Below are positions 1-11,665 of a DNA stretch of 64,000 bases, one piece after another. A program made the translations under genes and the position numbers. The stretch is from Aspidapion aeneum (Eukaryota > Arthropoda > Insecta > Coleoptera > Brentidae), in contig OY755045.1 of the NCBI GenBank assembly GCA_963576565.1, forward strand, positions 41,744,409 through 41,808,408, in the 5' to 3' direction. The notes beneath the pieces were generated by a model, which saw only the letters and a program-made list of their open reading frames with translations, had not been told where the DNA came from and did not search any database. Each line of letters starts with the position of its first letter. Positions within the stretch are counted from its first letter, which is position 1.

Positions 1-430
1 AAAATCATTTTTTTATGAAAGGGGGTGGGGTTAGAGGTGGGAGGATATTTTTTTATTAATATTGTATTGTCATCGGATCACTATATGTATACCAAATTTC
101 ATCCAAATCGGATTATGGGAAGTGTGTCAAAAACGCATTTTTCTATAGATGAGGGTGGGGGTAGGAGTGGTAGGATTTTTTTTTATTGTTGTATTGTCAT
201 CGGATCACTATGTGAATACCAGATTTCATCCAAATCGGATAATGGGAAGGGTGTCAAAAACGCATTTTCTATGGAAGGGGTGGTGGTAGAGGTGGGAGGA
301 TATTTTTTTTTTATGTTGTATTGTCATCAGACCACTATATGTATACCAAATTTCATCTAAATCGGATAACGGGATGTGTGTCAAAAACGCTTCACAAGAT
401 TTGATAGATAGTTAGTTAGTTAGACAGAAC
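1..430. repeat. ~126-bp tandem repeat with a GTTA microsatellite tail
   Basis: Three to four units; the landmark AAAACGCATTTTTCTAT or its variant recurs at about 131, 257 and 383. Each has a G-rich block (GGGGTGGGGGTAG), a T run and CATCCAAATCGGATTATGGG. It ends in GATAGATAGTTAGTTAGTTAG. The layout (tandem units, then a short-motif run) resembles the Helentron-like elements at 25.6 and 42.8 kb, though the sequence family differs. Confidence 0.8.
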
Positions 431-544
431 ATCTGAAGCTAAATATAAAAGCTTGTAAAAAATTGCGTAAAGGATTTTTTAAAGATGTTATTATATAAAT
501 AATATATTTTATTTTTCATCCACACATTTTATCAAAAAAAAAAA

Positions 545-655
545 TTTTAGTCCGGCGCCGAGTTGGCCGGCGCCCAGTTGGCGGCGCCGAGTTGGCCCGG
601 CGCCGAGTTGGCCCGGCGCCCAGTTGGCGGCGCCGAGTTGGCGGCGCCCAGTTGT
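545..655. repeat. GC-rich ~18-21 bp minisatellite (GGCGCC)
   Basis: About six units of GGCGCC(G/C)AGTTGGC(CC) in otherwise AT-rich DNA. Each unit contains the palindrome GGCGCC. No reading frame of interest. Confidence 0.85.
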
Positions 656-1149
656 CCCATTCCGTATTTACTAAGACCTTAAAACTTAGCATTTTAGAGC
701 GGGTTTAAGTATCAAGTCTATAGACTTGACTTAAAACTATGTCTTTAGAATGACTACCGTATTGAATACGTCTCAATATTTAAATATTGTCAAAAGCACA
801 AGATATATTAGAATCCGTTTTCAATTAAACATCCACCAAAACAATTGAACATCGGTTTAATCATCGCTACATGTCTAAAAAATTAACATGTAAAATATAG
901 CGGACAGCTGACACTGACTTACATTGTTTTTATTGGACATCTGCTAGTGACGTTTGGAGGTTTAAATATGGCTACTATTTTTAAACTTAAACCTTTAACC
1001 AAAATCTATACTTGTAGACCTAGGATTGTGGCACTTTGCACTTTAGACCCTTTAGTAAATACTGGTGAAAAAGTTCCATTTAAAGCTTTGTAAAGGTATT
1101 TTTCAAAATTAAATTTAAGTATATCAGTTTATAATTTACAGCTCATCCC

Positions 1150-1700
1150 TGTTGCACTGAAACCTATGTGTTCAAGGCCGTACCTCGCGGGATCAAGGGG
1201 GATCAAGCATTCTCGAAAATAGTCGATAAAGTGTGTTAAAAGAGATTTCTCAGCAACACAAAAAAGATAAAAGCATTGCACAATACGCAAATTTTTATTG
1301 AATTTTTTTAGTTTGAGCCTACAATTGTTGTTTAAAATTTGGTTTACCTACTCGCATGCGGTAATTACTTTACCGCACCCGTACGGTAAAGTTACTTTAC
1401 CGCACGCGCACCATTTAAAAACCTTAGCAACGCGTCAATAAGACAGCTTCAATATTTGTTTACATTTCAATTCCGTCTAATTTAACATGTTTATTTATAA
1501 GTTACATTCAATTTTTTGAAAAAAACGGTACTCATAGGTAAACACATGCGGAAAGTGTCTTGATCGCCCTTGACGGCTTGGCTGAACTCCGCTCCGCGTC
1601 ATTCGGACACCTGCCGTCGCGTGCGGTAAAGTATTGCTTTCCATACTTGTTAGGTAAATAACTATTACTTAAAACTATTGGCTAGTTTTAAAGTAATTAC
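1150..1700. repeat. Inverted CGGTAAAGT/ACTTTACCG motifs
   Basis: GGTAATTACTTTACCGCAC, CGGTAAAGTTACTTTACCGC and GTGCGGTAAAGTATTGC lie within 300 bp and form inverted pairs. Probably part of a decayed MITE; limits unclear. Confidence 0.4.
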
Positions 1701-1877
1701 TTGAAACGTTGTTAAATATGGGGCACTGCGTAAGTTCAGAAAAGCCCCAAAATGAGGCATTTGAATTTGATCTGGCCCTGTTTTACCAAGCTTGGCATGG
1801 GCTACATACATAATCTAAATGACATCACGGAAGGCGAGAAGTGACAACCAAGTGTCATCCCCGGTATGCGCACTGAC

Positions 1878-2050
1878 AGGGCCGTATCTGGACCAAAATT
1901 TTGGGGGGGGGGGGGGTTAGGCCAGTGGAATTTGAAAAATTGTGGGTTTATTGAATATGAAAAAAAGGTTATACTTAAAAAACATATTCCTATTTAATTT
2001 TCGGGGGGGGGGGGGTTGAACCCCCAAAACCCCCCTCAGATACGGCCCTA
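1878..2050. mobile_element. Small MITE with G-run ends (hAT-like)
   Basis: Terminal inverted repeat AGGGCCGTATCTG / CAGATACGGCCCT, inner G/C runs, and an imperfect 8-bp target duplication (GCACTGAC / GCGCTGAC). No coding capacity. Confidence 0.7.
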
Positions 2051-2267
2051 CGCGCTGACATACATTGTCTTAGTGTATCTAGGGTCACTGTATGTTGACA
2101 TATTTAGATATAATTTATAGATTAAGGTTAGGTGTAAGAATAGTCTGTGACTGTGACTGTCTGTGACTAAACCTCGCCTTATTTCTAATAAAAGTCGATT
2201 AAATAAATAAATAAATAAATAATGATCCTAATATGTTTACATAAAGGGACTCGGATGTATCGTGGTA

Positions 2268-2390
2268 TTATAGTCCTTGCCATACGCAGTTACACTGTTG
2301 TGACTGACATGAAATAAACATATTTCCTAACCAGAAATATCAGGTTGGCATAAATGTCACAAAAGTGTAACTGCCTACAGCAAATTTACT
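2268..2390. mobile_element. Short deletion derivative of a foldback family
   Basis: Inverted ends TAGTCCTTGCCATACGCAGT... and ...CACAAAAGTGTAACTGC are the same ends that bound the 1.7-kb foldback at 26.33-28.05 kb. Only about 50 bp of interior remains, including TTTCCTAACCAGAAATAT, also found inside the larger element. Confidence 0.65.
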
Positions 2391-2402
2391 TTTAGGTTTT
2401 TA

Positions 2403-3220
2403 AGGGCCCATCGCACATCGACTTTTTTTCCGTTTCTTGGCCTAAAAAATACCCTATTTCGAAAAACTTCGTTGCACCGAAATTAAAGGCAGACTTATTC
2501 CTTCCTTAGCATTGTTAAAATTAAGTCACTTTTTTTCGTGACTTTACTGTTCCTTAAGAACTGCTTAAAGATAGCCATAGCGACTGACAATACCTATAAA
2601 TGAGCAGAGTGTTTAAAGTAAAGGTGTCTTTTTTTTGTTTTGTAAGTAAATAAAGTAAGAAACGAAACATGTTTTTTTTTTTAAATAAAAACTGCAAAGA
2701 AAATCATAAAATAAATAAAAATTTTCGTTCTTTTGGCACAATGTTTTTGTGAAAAATTATACCCATGTTTCGATTACAAAAAGATTTGTTATTTGTTTAT
2801 TACAGTATTTTTGTCTGATTTTCGGATTAACTGTTGTTCGCAGCGCTAAGGGTAGGATAGGACTGACCAGTGTAAGAAAACCCTTGCATTTAAATTAAAC
2901 TGCATTGCATGATGTAACAAGACGATTTTCCTTTCTGCCTTTACACTTTACCTTAATTTTATTATAATATTTAGTCCTTTGGTTGTACCCACGGACGACG
3001 GCACCCAAATTCCACAAAATCATCATCTCGATTTTATCATCTTCCAAAAATTCAAGAACTTCCATTCTTTAAAATTTTTAAAGGCGGCTTGCCACAGAAA
3101 AATGGACGGCTTTTGACAAAACTGTTTTGGGAAGTACTGGGTGTTGCTGTTTTTTCATTAAAATTAAAGCAATCCATAGAAAATCCATAGAAAATTTTAA
3201 AAGTCGGTGCGATGGGCCCT
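2403..3220. mobile_element. 818-bp MITE
   Basis: Terminal inverted repeats AGGGCCCATCGCAC / GTGCGATGGGCCCT followed by a T/A-rich interior with no open frame of note. Superfamily not established. Confidence 0.65.
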
Positions 3221-3889
3221 GAGTCTTCTGAAATATGAGATCTTCATCACATAGAAGGTTTCACTAAAATAACAGGCGCGGCGAGCTGTAACTATAACAA
3301 ACACGCATATTGCAGTGGTTTAAAAAGCAGAAAATAAAGCAAAAAAAAAACATGCTCACCATTTTATTTCTACACAACTCGTAGCTACCATCCAATTAGG
3401 CACAGATTTAATAGTAGGAAAGAATTAATAATATTTAATTTTTATTATTTTTCTAATAAATACATCTTTTTATTTTAGGTCCAGAAATATGATTATTACA
3501 CATATTATTATGTATATTAACACAATGTAATTTTAAAAATTAAAAATTTAATGTTATGATAGAGTTCCTACAAATTTATTCTATATCACAGCCATTAATT
3601 AGTTTTTTTATATTCACTTAATTAAAAATATTCGAAGGCTTGTTTGAGTCACAAAACCTACAAGAGAAAGAAACAAAGATAGTGTTAGTATTTTACTTTA
3701 GCATGCGCATAACAGAATTTTTATTATAAGCTCCTATTATCAAAAAAAATTCTACGTAACATCCCAAAAAATGAAACGAATATTATTATTTATTCATGTG
3801 CTAAAAACTTTAAGAAAGGGTAAACACATTATTATTTTAGAGTTTTTCCAAATCTCTAAAAATTATTATTTATTTAATAAACCAAATGG

Positions 3890-4390
3890 CCCTACTCCAA
3901 CCAACCAACCAACTTTGGAAAATCAATAAGCGCGTGTTAAACCGTTACCAGGACTGGTATTCTCATAAAATGGCTTAAAAACGTTACGTTTTGATAACGC
4001 TAAGCGAAACGCACAGCACCCTTCTCGCATGGCATTTGCGCTGACCGATCGAATTTGGTATTCACGTTGGTAAACGCGCCCTTGGGATGGAACTCGCTAA
4101 GCATCCTTCAAATTTTCGCTTTTTGTTAATGTTTTTTGACATTTGTGGCATACATTAGAGATTTTTTTCACCCCAGAAACAGTTTTACAGTTACCGTTTT
4201 AAAAAAATGCTCAGTGCAGTCGTACGTGAATACCATACCACTTTTGGTCAGGTGCTTAGCGAATTTGACGTCATAAAACGGTGAGCCTCTTAAAAACGCT
4301 ATGCGTTTTTGATTACGAGAATACCTGTCGTGGCGGGAACAAAGGCCATACAGCAGCCGCCATTTGGGCTTGTTTGGTTTCATAAGGCGT
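3890..4390. repeat. Diverged inverted repeat
   Basis: The arm at 3950-4070 (GGTATTCTCATAA, ACGCTAAGCGAA, TTGGTATTCACGT) is matched in reverse complement at about 4215-4350 (GGTATTCTCGTAA, TCGCTAAGCACC, TGGTATTCACGT). Noncoding foldback relic downstream of trio. Confidence 0.55.
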
Positions 4391-4690
4391 AATAAATTTT
4401 AAAGATCAATGTCCTGTTTTTTAGCTTCCTTGTACTTGTTCACTGCAGATAACAATGTCTCACTCAAGCGGTGTGTGGCTCCATCTCTTATTTAAATAGC
4501 TAATCCTCATCAGGCTAAACCGTTAGAGACAACGATATGCTTATGTACGAGAGAGCTAATAGAGCAAGACATTGTTTTACCAAATTGTGGATATAGAGCT
4601 TTTTGTTAAAGTATTAAGAAAATACGTATTTTTCTTGAATTTAGAGAGGATTGCTTCTTAAAATATATTAGCATTACGCCTTATGAAAAA
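4379..4690. mobile_element. ~310-bp MITE
   Basis: Inverted ends TTTCATAAGGCGTAAT and ATTACGCCTTATGAAA bound an interior with internal near-palindromes (CAATGTC / GACATTG). No coding capacity. Confidence 0.6.
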
Positions 4691-4828
4691 ATGCTTTACT
4701 TGTACTTCAACCGTCATTAAACAGCTGATCTTGAAATTAGCATAAAGACCAACCTTGCAACGTCGCGTCATCATGGCTGCTATATGGCATTGTTTTCCCT
4801 CCTGTTCGGAAAGCCGATAACATTAACA

Positions 4829-5053
4829 CTAGGAAACAAATAAAAAACGTACGTTTGGTCCATTATGCTCGCTCCACCTCCTGTGCGAGTCATTCTTATC
4901 CCCCTCCTTGCCGCTGTCAATTACAGGCGAGTCGCTTTTGTGTTTGTTTCTCAATGGATTTCTAAATCCATCGAATAAGGTGCGTTTTCTAGGTGTCGCG
5001 GGGTTCGAATGATCCACCAAGTCCGATTCCGAAGGTATTCCGATTGTGTTTGC
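4829..5053 (-). CDS. trio: trio terminal coding exon (C-terminal tail)
   Basis: Acceptor ending TTTAAAG lies just above 5053; the exon opens in phase 0 with ANTIGIPSESDL and runs 74 codons to TAG at 4829-4831. The tail is basic and Ser/Asp-rich (TPRKRTLFDGFRNPLR, then SHRRWSEHNGPNV), with no catalytic domain. It lies C-terminal to DH2-PH2, where Trio proteins carry a low-complexity linker. The last residues (RFLFVS) look like intron read-through: a GTACGT donor sits at 4852, right after HNGPN, so an alternative form may splice out at 4853 to exons below the window. I saw no convincing AATAAA close downstream on this strand, which keeps both models open. Confidence 0.72.
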   Translation of the reverse strand, partial: ANTIGIPSESDLVDHSNPATPRKRTLFDGFRNPLRNKHKSDSPVIDSGKEGDKNDSHRRWSEHNGPNVRFLFVS

Positions 5054-5939
5054 CTTTAAAAAAATTTAGAAAATAATTTTAAAACATAAAAGTCCACATC
5101 ATACCAAAGTTTACAAAAACTTGGGAGTTTATTTAGTATAGGAAAAATATCTTAATGTGGCAACACGGCATCATGTAATCAGTTTGGTTCACGAGGGTAA
5201 AGCTGTCATACGGAATTTGGCAACACGAACAGCGCCTCTTTATGGACTAATTTGGAACTAACTATAATGATGCTTAAGTGTCTTTCTGTTCGGCGCTTTG
5301 ACTGCTTTGATGTCTGAATGTAATTTATTTTTGTCGCTAGTTTCTGCTGTCGATTTTTCTGTAATTGCACTGTATCTTAAAAACCACTGAATTGTTTTAA
5401 GCCAAATTTCTAGGTATGTTAGTGTACCCCCGGTTTAATATTTCACAACAATTTTGGCCTTTAAAAAAGAAGGGGGGAATAGGTATTAACACTATTTGAT
5501 ATTCTCACTAATCTTAACTGTAATTTTCAAAGTTAAGAGATTTACATTTTTGCAAAACATTTTTAAAAAATAGTTGCTTTAGTTCATCAAAAACTTCAAT
5601 ATTAAAAACTATATCACTGGTGTGAACACATTCAATCACTGATTTTTAAAAAATTATTTGTTACCACAGTAAAAGCACAGTATTATATTGTTTTGCCAGA
5701 GAAAGGGGCAGTATACATAGGTCAGTATTTAAAAATACAATAAGTGTTTTGATTTCTATATCACTTGTAATTTGTTACCCAGTATCTGTGTGGTTACTTG
5801 TGACGTCATGGTTAGTGTACACCAGTGAGCAAAAACGGAAACTGAGTGTTTAAATGAACCAATGACAAAGGCTTAAATTAAAAACGGACTGGATTCTACT
5901 ATAAATTATTATTATTTGACAACATTAAAATTTGCTTAC

Positions 5940-6162
5940 CTTATGAATAGGAATAGCAGATTTCCTTCCAGATTGACTAGCATTTGACATTCCACCATTT
6001 TCATGTGGACTTAGCAACCCCGTAGTGTTTGCCTTGTGAATTGGCAACCCCGATTTTTTTGGCGTGTTTTGTTTTGAATTTGGGGTGGCGCTGAAGCTTG
6101 GCGCCTCTTGTGATATGGATGTTGGGGTAGTCGGTGTGGAGGGAGTATCCCAAGGAAACAGT
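5940..6162 (-). CDS. trio: trio exon, Ser/Thr/Pro-rich linker after PH2
   Basis: The acceptor TTTAAATTTAG precedes 6162 and the donor AAG|GTAAGC follows 5940. One base completes an Ala codon from the previous exon (GC|A), then 74 codons follow: LFPWDTPSTPTTPTSIS, a Lys-rich NSKQNTPKKSG, and two IPIHK/LPIHK motifs. It ends in phase 0, matching the terminal exon. Low-complexity Ser/Thr/Pro sequence like this follows the GEF2 unit in Trio proteins and is probably disordered. I infer a regulatory or phosphorylated linker but see no specific site that proves it. Confidence 0.8.
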
Positions 6163-8284
6163 CTAAATTTAAAAAAAACAGTATTGTATTTTTTTTAGGT
6201 GCTAGTGCATGCAAAGATTTTTTGACTTACCCCTTTTCCCAAGAAGAAGCAAAATATACAACAAATAATCTTTAGTTAAAATTCGAAACGATTTTTTTAA
6301 GTTGTCAACAAAAATTTGTTTGAAATTGAATTTTAAAAAAATATGTCATCAAAAAAAAATAGTTTAACCTTAAATTAAAATTAAGGTAGTAGACTAAGTA
6401 ACTTTTTTATTTTTTTTGCAGCCTGTAAAACGTATATAAATATTTTAAAATTTAATAGCCTTAACACCTCCAAAACAAAAGATTTTATTGCTATAATCTT
6501 TTTGTAGATATAATTTTTTTTAATTTTAAATATACAAAGTATTCTACTTAAGAAAAATGACGTTTATGCCAAACGATGCACAAGGTAAGCATTAGCAATT
6601 TAAAAAAAATTGGTATAGTACCTATTAGCGGTTTTTACAATTACGAAAAAATCCCTCTAAACTTGGTTCTCGGACATAAACTTAAATTTTCTTTAGTAAA
6701 TATGTTAATACTGCTGTAATAGGCTGTTAATTGAAAAAGAAAAAACAACTAGAAGTTACTAAAAAGCTATTAGTAGAAGGAAGCAACTTTTCCTAGTTTT
6801 ATGGCAATTTGGCAACAATGCCAACACTGTAACATAATACATTAGAAAAAAAATAAACGGCAACAGTGTTTAAATGTAACCATGGTTGCCACTAAAACTT
6901 TGCAGACAAGATAAACAGAAATTAAATATGAAGAAAAAAATAAAAATAAAAAACATTTTACAAAAAAATGTGGGAAAATTAAATAAAACCCAACATATCT
7001 GTAGTTGTATTATATTTTGTTTTTTTTTATTCTAAGAAAATGTTTATTTACAAACATAACATGTTAGTTTCTATATACACTTAATTAACATAAAAAAATA
7101 AGAGTTACATTATATTAATGGTTTTGTGTGGTATCAAGCATTGCTTATCTCACTTTTTGATTATGATTTTCTTAAAATTTTACTTAAAAATGATCATGCG
7201 AGTAAGTTTACTAAAATATTGCACATGAAATTGAACTGAAAACCTAAATGGTTTTAATATTTTCATCTCAATACAAAAATAAAATTGGTCCTACGTTTAG
7301 CTTTTTTTTTTAATTTTTAAAAGAAATAGATCTTTGATAAAATTATAAATCCAAAAATTTTCCTTAATAATTTCACGTTTCGCGTATTTTTTTTACATAA
7401 TATTTTTATTTGAATGCTTAGGTTTTAAAGATTTACAATTTTGTGAAAATAAATTGTGAGCATATTTCTATTTTTGAGCAAAACACATTTTAGAAAAAAC
7501 TGCGTTTTAAAAATGTTGTTTTTTTTTGTACCCAAGCATCAGTTTTTGAAAAAAAAAATTAAAAAAAATTTATTACCATGAAAAGTTTTTCTATATTCTA
7601 GCATATGTCCAAAATTTGAAATAAAATAATTTGTTGCATCTAAACAAAACAATCAATAGTGTTTAAATATAGTATGAATATACGAGATCTACGTTTGACA
7701 AATACATTTTTTTTGACAGTAAGAAATTTTGCAAGAATTAATAAGTGATATCGTACATACATCGAAGTTTAGAAAAACACCAATTATTGGTAACATATTA
7801 GCGGTTATAAGTAATATTAAAAAAAAAACAAATAAATCTATATACGGTATTTCCTTAAAAATATAGATCAAAACAAAAAGTAAAAACTATTATAGTCCCT
7901 AGTTTGTGTTTTTAAAATTAGTTTTATTACGAAATGATGGATTTTTAGCTCGTATGCCCGTAAAAAATGCTCAAACATCATCTACAAAAATCTTGATTGT
8001 CAATATTCTCAAACAGATTTTTTTTAATCCAAAATTTGAAAGTTTTATTTGACTCTTTTTATTATTCTACTATTTTCAACAGAATTTTTTTTACCTCTTT
8101 AACGACCCAAAAATTGAAAATAAAATAAGGAAAATGAGTTATTCCAAAAATGTAATGCATCTTTGGATATGCAATAATTTTATAGGAGTTTTTTCTTTAA
8201 AAATTAAAAACCCGCGAATCAGAAAAACGTTAGGAATATAAGGTTTTTTTTACATTACATCCAATAAGAAGAAAAAATATTTTT

Positions 8285-8515
8285 GTTTTGTAGACTACTA
8301 CTACTACTACTATTACTACTTGGTGTGCAGTCAGCTAGGTGTGACGACCCGCCCGCGCCCTCTAAATATAAGACGCTTGTTTTCTATAAAGCGTGGTTGC
8401 CAAATGTTTGGTATATCCGTACTTGTTCTGCACTATAAATGTAGCTTCAATAAACTTTTTTTTAGCCGATTCGACTCCTTTTGCAAAACTTTAGCTTTAG
8501 ACCATTAAAGCCTGT
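8285..8515 (-). pseudogene. Penelope-like element, C-terminal endonuclease fragment
   Basis: On the minus strand the sequence translates with breaks to a segment like EAKVLQKES, then KKFIEATFIVQ, parallel to the plus-strand copy at 8.9 kb (EAKVLHKESHWRKRKF). It then runs into the 3' motif GTCACACCTAGCTGACTGCAC, also present at 16.3 kb. It faces away from the neighbouring plus-strand piece, so the two form an inverted pair. Confidence 0.65.
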
Positions 8516-8689
8516 AATGATTTGACCAAGTATGATCCGCTATAACGGATTTTTCAATATCCCCTAATTCGCTAACTGTTTGATGTTCGTCACAGGTTGA
8601 TGAATCTTATTTCCATCTGTCCGTGTGTTATTTACTTATTAATTATTGAAGAGATTTTTTGGTTTTGTAAATAGGCAAACACTATAACA

Positions 8690-9150
8690 TTAAAACAGTA
8701 TTCTAATCAGGAAATACGATTAGGAGTTTTGTAACTAAATCAAGACGAGAAAATTCTTCGAATAATAAGGCATTTACCAAATCCCGTGTGAGTGTTATCA
8801 TTTATGTTGGAAAAACGAAACGCCACCCTCAGGTTAGAGTAAAACAACATAAAAAGGTACCCAATTAAGGGTGTAAAAATCAGGTATAACGGGTCATGCT
8901 GGATTAAATCATCACAGGATCCAATAATCTGAAGCTAAAGTTTTGCATAAGGAGTCGCATTGGCGAAAACGAAAGTTTACTGAAGATGCATTTATAATGC
9001 AGACAAAGTAGGTTTTACACACGAAGTAGTATAAGTAGTTGCCTTTAGACTAACTAGATTGTTTATTTTACCCTTGAAAACGGTTTGAGATACTTACTAA
9101 CCGAAACGTCGTGTTTAAAATAAATAGAGACAATTTTGTTTCTAAAAAAA
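8690..9150 (+). pseudogene. Penelope-like element, GIY-YIG endonuclease and 3' end
   Basis: The plus strand encodes IYVGKTKRHPQVRVKQH, the hallmark of the GIY-YIG endonuclease domain of Penelope-like retroelements, then SEAKVLHKESHWRKRKFTED and AFIMQT, the end of the same domain. It closes with the conserved 3' region FTLENGLRY. Frameshifts and stops break it. Penelope-like elements use this endonuclease with a telomerase-related reverse transcriptase. Confidence 0.8.
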
Positions 9151-9732
9151 ATCTCTGTCAAAACTTGAAAATCAAGTTTTTTTGTATCTAGTACGGGCAT
9201 ATTTTTAGCAAAATCCAATGCGGTGAAATCTAGCCATAATTTTTGGCAAATAATTATCCCTATTCAGATTTTTAGAATACTTGGCTTATTTCTTTTTGTT
9301 TCTATTTTACAAGATAGCGTTAAAAATACTTAGCAGTTAGGGTCACAAAACCTGAAGACTAGGGGTCTCTATGTTTTATGCAACTTCTTTATTTAAAAAT
9401 TTTAAATAATATTTATTTATTATGGGTAATATTTATTATGGGTAATATTAATACATGATTTGTTAATATTGGATAAGAAATAAAACAGTCACCTATTGAT
9501 ATTTACAGTTGGTCGTTAAAAACTTTTCATTTTTTTGTAAGAATTATGGTTTTTGTGACCCTTTCCAAATTTGTCTAAAAAAGAGATTTTTTACTTATCT
9601 TAATGTAATCAATATCTTACTATCACAGAACAAACTAAACTTATTTTTTATATGGGGTGATTTTGCAAATGGACCAAAGCTATACAGTTTTTTTGCTATT
9701 CTTGTTAAAAAGTAACATACATATATTACATA

Positions 9733-11179
9733 CAGGGTGTTTCACGAACGAACTTTTGGGTATTTAGAGTGCGATTTCGGGAAAAACCTCGGACACATCT
9801 TGACGTTTCTGAGTGTCGCGCCTCCTAAAGCAGGGTGAAAATAACCCCTTGAGTTTAAATAGGGAAAGTGGGTCGAGTGGCACCATTTTCCAGAGGAGTT
9901 TTGAATGCCTTTACAGCCATGGTAAAATTTCAAAAATCTATCGATTAGTTTTTGAGATATTTTAAAATTAGGGACCAACTTAAACCGTTTTTTTACAAAT
10001 TAATCTAACAATTTAAAACAAACCCCGAGGCCCGTCGATTTAATTTTTGTTAGTAGTGCATTTGTATAATGCATTTATGTTTCCTAGATACGCGCGCCCT
10101 TTGAGAGGAAAAATTACCCCTAGAATTTGAATAGGGAAAGTGGGTTAAGTGATACCTCCTTTTAAAGGTCTTCAAATTGCCTTTACAGATGTGTTAAAAT
10201 TTTTAAAATGTATCGATTTGTTTTTGAATTTTAATTTCCCATAGATCCAGCTTTAAACTTTTTTTTAATGAATTTTTCCAACATTTTTAAAGACACTAGA
10301 GCATTTGCATGTTGGATTTATGCTTGCTAGATACAACCACTTTAAGGGGTAAAAGTTAACCCCAGAATTTAAATAGGGAAAGTGGTCTTAAAATTTATTG
10401 ACAATCTACACCTTGATTGTCATATTGACTTGTAAAGTATCTCGAAAACTAATTATAAGAATTAAAAAGTTTTGGCATAACTGTAAGGTGTTTCAAATTC
10501 CTTCAAAAAGAGGTATCACTTGACCCAGTTCCCTTATTCAAAATCTGAGTTTACTTTTACCCCTCAAAGGGGTTGCATTGAGTAAACATAAATCCAACCT
10601 GCAAATGCACTAGTTTCCTTTAAAATGTTGCAATAATTCATAAAAAAACGGTTTGAAGTTGGTTCCATGGGTAATTAAAATATCTTAAAAATTATTAGAT
10701 ATTTAAAATTTTAACACAACAGTAAAGGGAATTCGAAGACCTTTTATTTATTTTATACACTTTCCCGATTCAAATTCTAGGGGTAAGTTTTACCACTCGG
10801 GGTGGTGTATTTGGGAAACATAAATGCATCATATAAATGCACTACTAACAAAAGTAAAATAGATGGGTCTCGGGATTTCTTTAAAATTTTCATTTCATCG
10901 TTGGTTTCATGGAAAATTTACATTTAAATATCTCAAAAACTAATCGAAAGATTTTTGAAAATTTAACATGACTGTAAAGGTATTCGAAACTCCTTTAGAA
11001 AATGGTGCCACTCGACCCACTTTCCCTATTTAAATTTAAGGGGTTATTTTTACCCTGCTTAGGAGGCGCGATTTTCAGAATGTCTCCCTTGAATACAAAA
11101 TCGACCTGTCCGAGGTTGTTCCCGAAATCGCACTTTAAATGCCCAAAAAGGCCTGTTTCGATGTTCGTCAAACACCCTG
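9733..11179. mobile_element. 1.45-kb TA-flanked foldback element
   Basis: Ends CAGGGTGTTTCACGAACG and its inverted partner, each next to TA. Inverted arms extend over 200 bp (shared GTGCGATTTCGGGAA, AATAGGGAAAGTGGGTCGAG). The interior repeats a ~280-bp module four to five times, alternating in orientation about the middle, each with TTTAAATAGGGAAAGTGG and CCTTTACAG. The four short open frames across it are repeat sequence only. Tc1/mariner-type TA target suggested. Confidence 0.8.
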
Positions 11180-11665
11180 TATATCCTGATACGTAACATC
11201 TTTTTTTATAAACTTTAAAAACTCCAGAATCCCTTCTTACCGCCACCCATCCACCTACTTCCCTGGATAGTGATAAATCAACCGGTTTACTAATTGAGCT
11301 TTACTTATTTTTACAATGTCATAATTAGTTAATTAAAACCAATTATATACTGACAATCAATGAATCTAGTTTGTAGATTAGGTATATCATTAACGCAAAT
11401 AGCAAAAAAATTATAGTCTTAGATTTACAAAAAATCACTCTATATTTTATATTTTTAATGGGTTCAGGTAATTACCACCAAAAACATTTCAAGCCTCCTA
11501 AGCGTTATATTTAGATTTTTGAAACAAAAATTAAAACAATTACATTCAAAATGATGGAAATAATAACTTTGTTTTTTTATTTTTTGGCTAAGAGGAACAA
11601 CACAGCTTTTTTACCGTTTAAACTTTAAAGCATCAAGTATGGTAACAGAAGTTAAAACAAAAATA

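Noticed and set aside
25..360. 111-codon plus-strand open frame
   Set aside because: It spans the 126-bp tandem repeat; the translation simply repeats with the units.
6011..6214. Minus-strand ATG frame MHALAPKKNTIL..
   Set aside because: Wrong frame over the real tail exon, which reads LFPWDTPSTP in another frame.
10995..11246. Overlapping open frames on both strands
   Set aside because: Lie in the right arm of the 9.7-11.2 kb foldback; composition of the repeat only.
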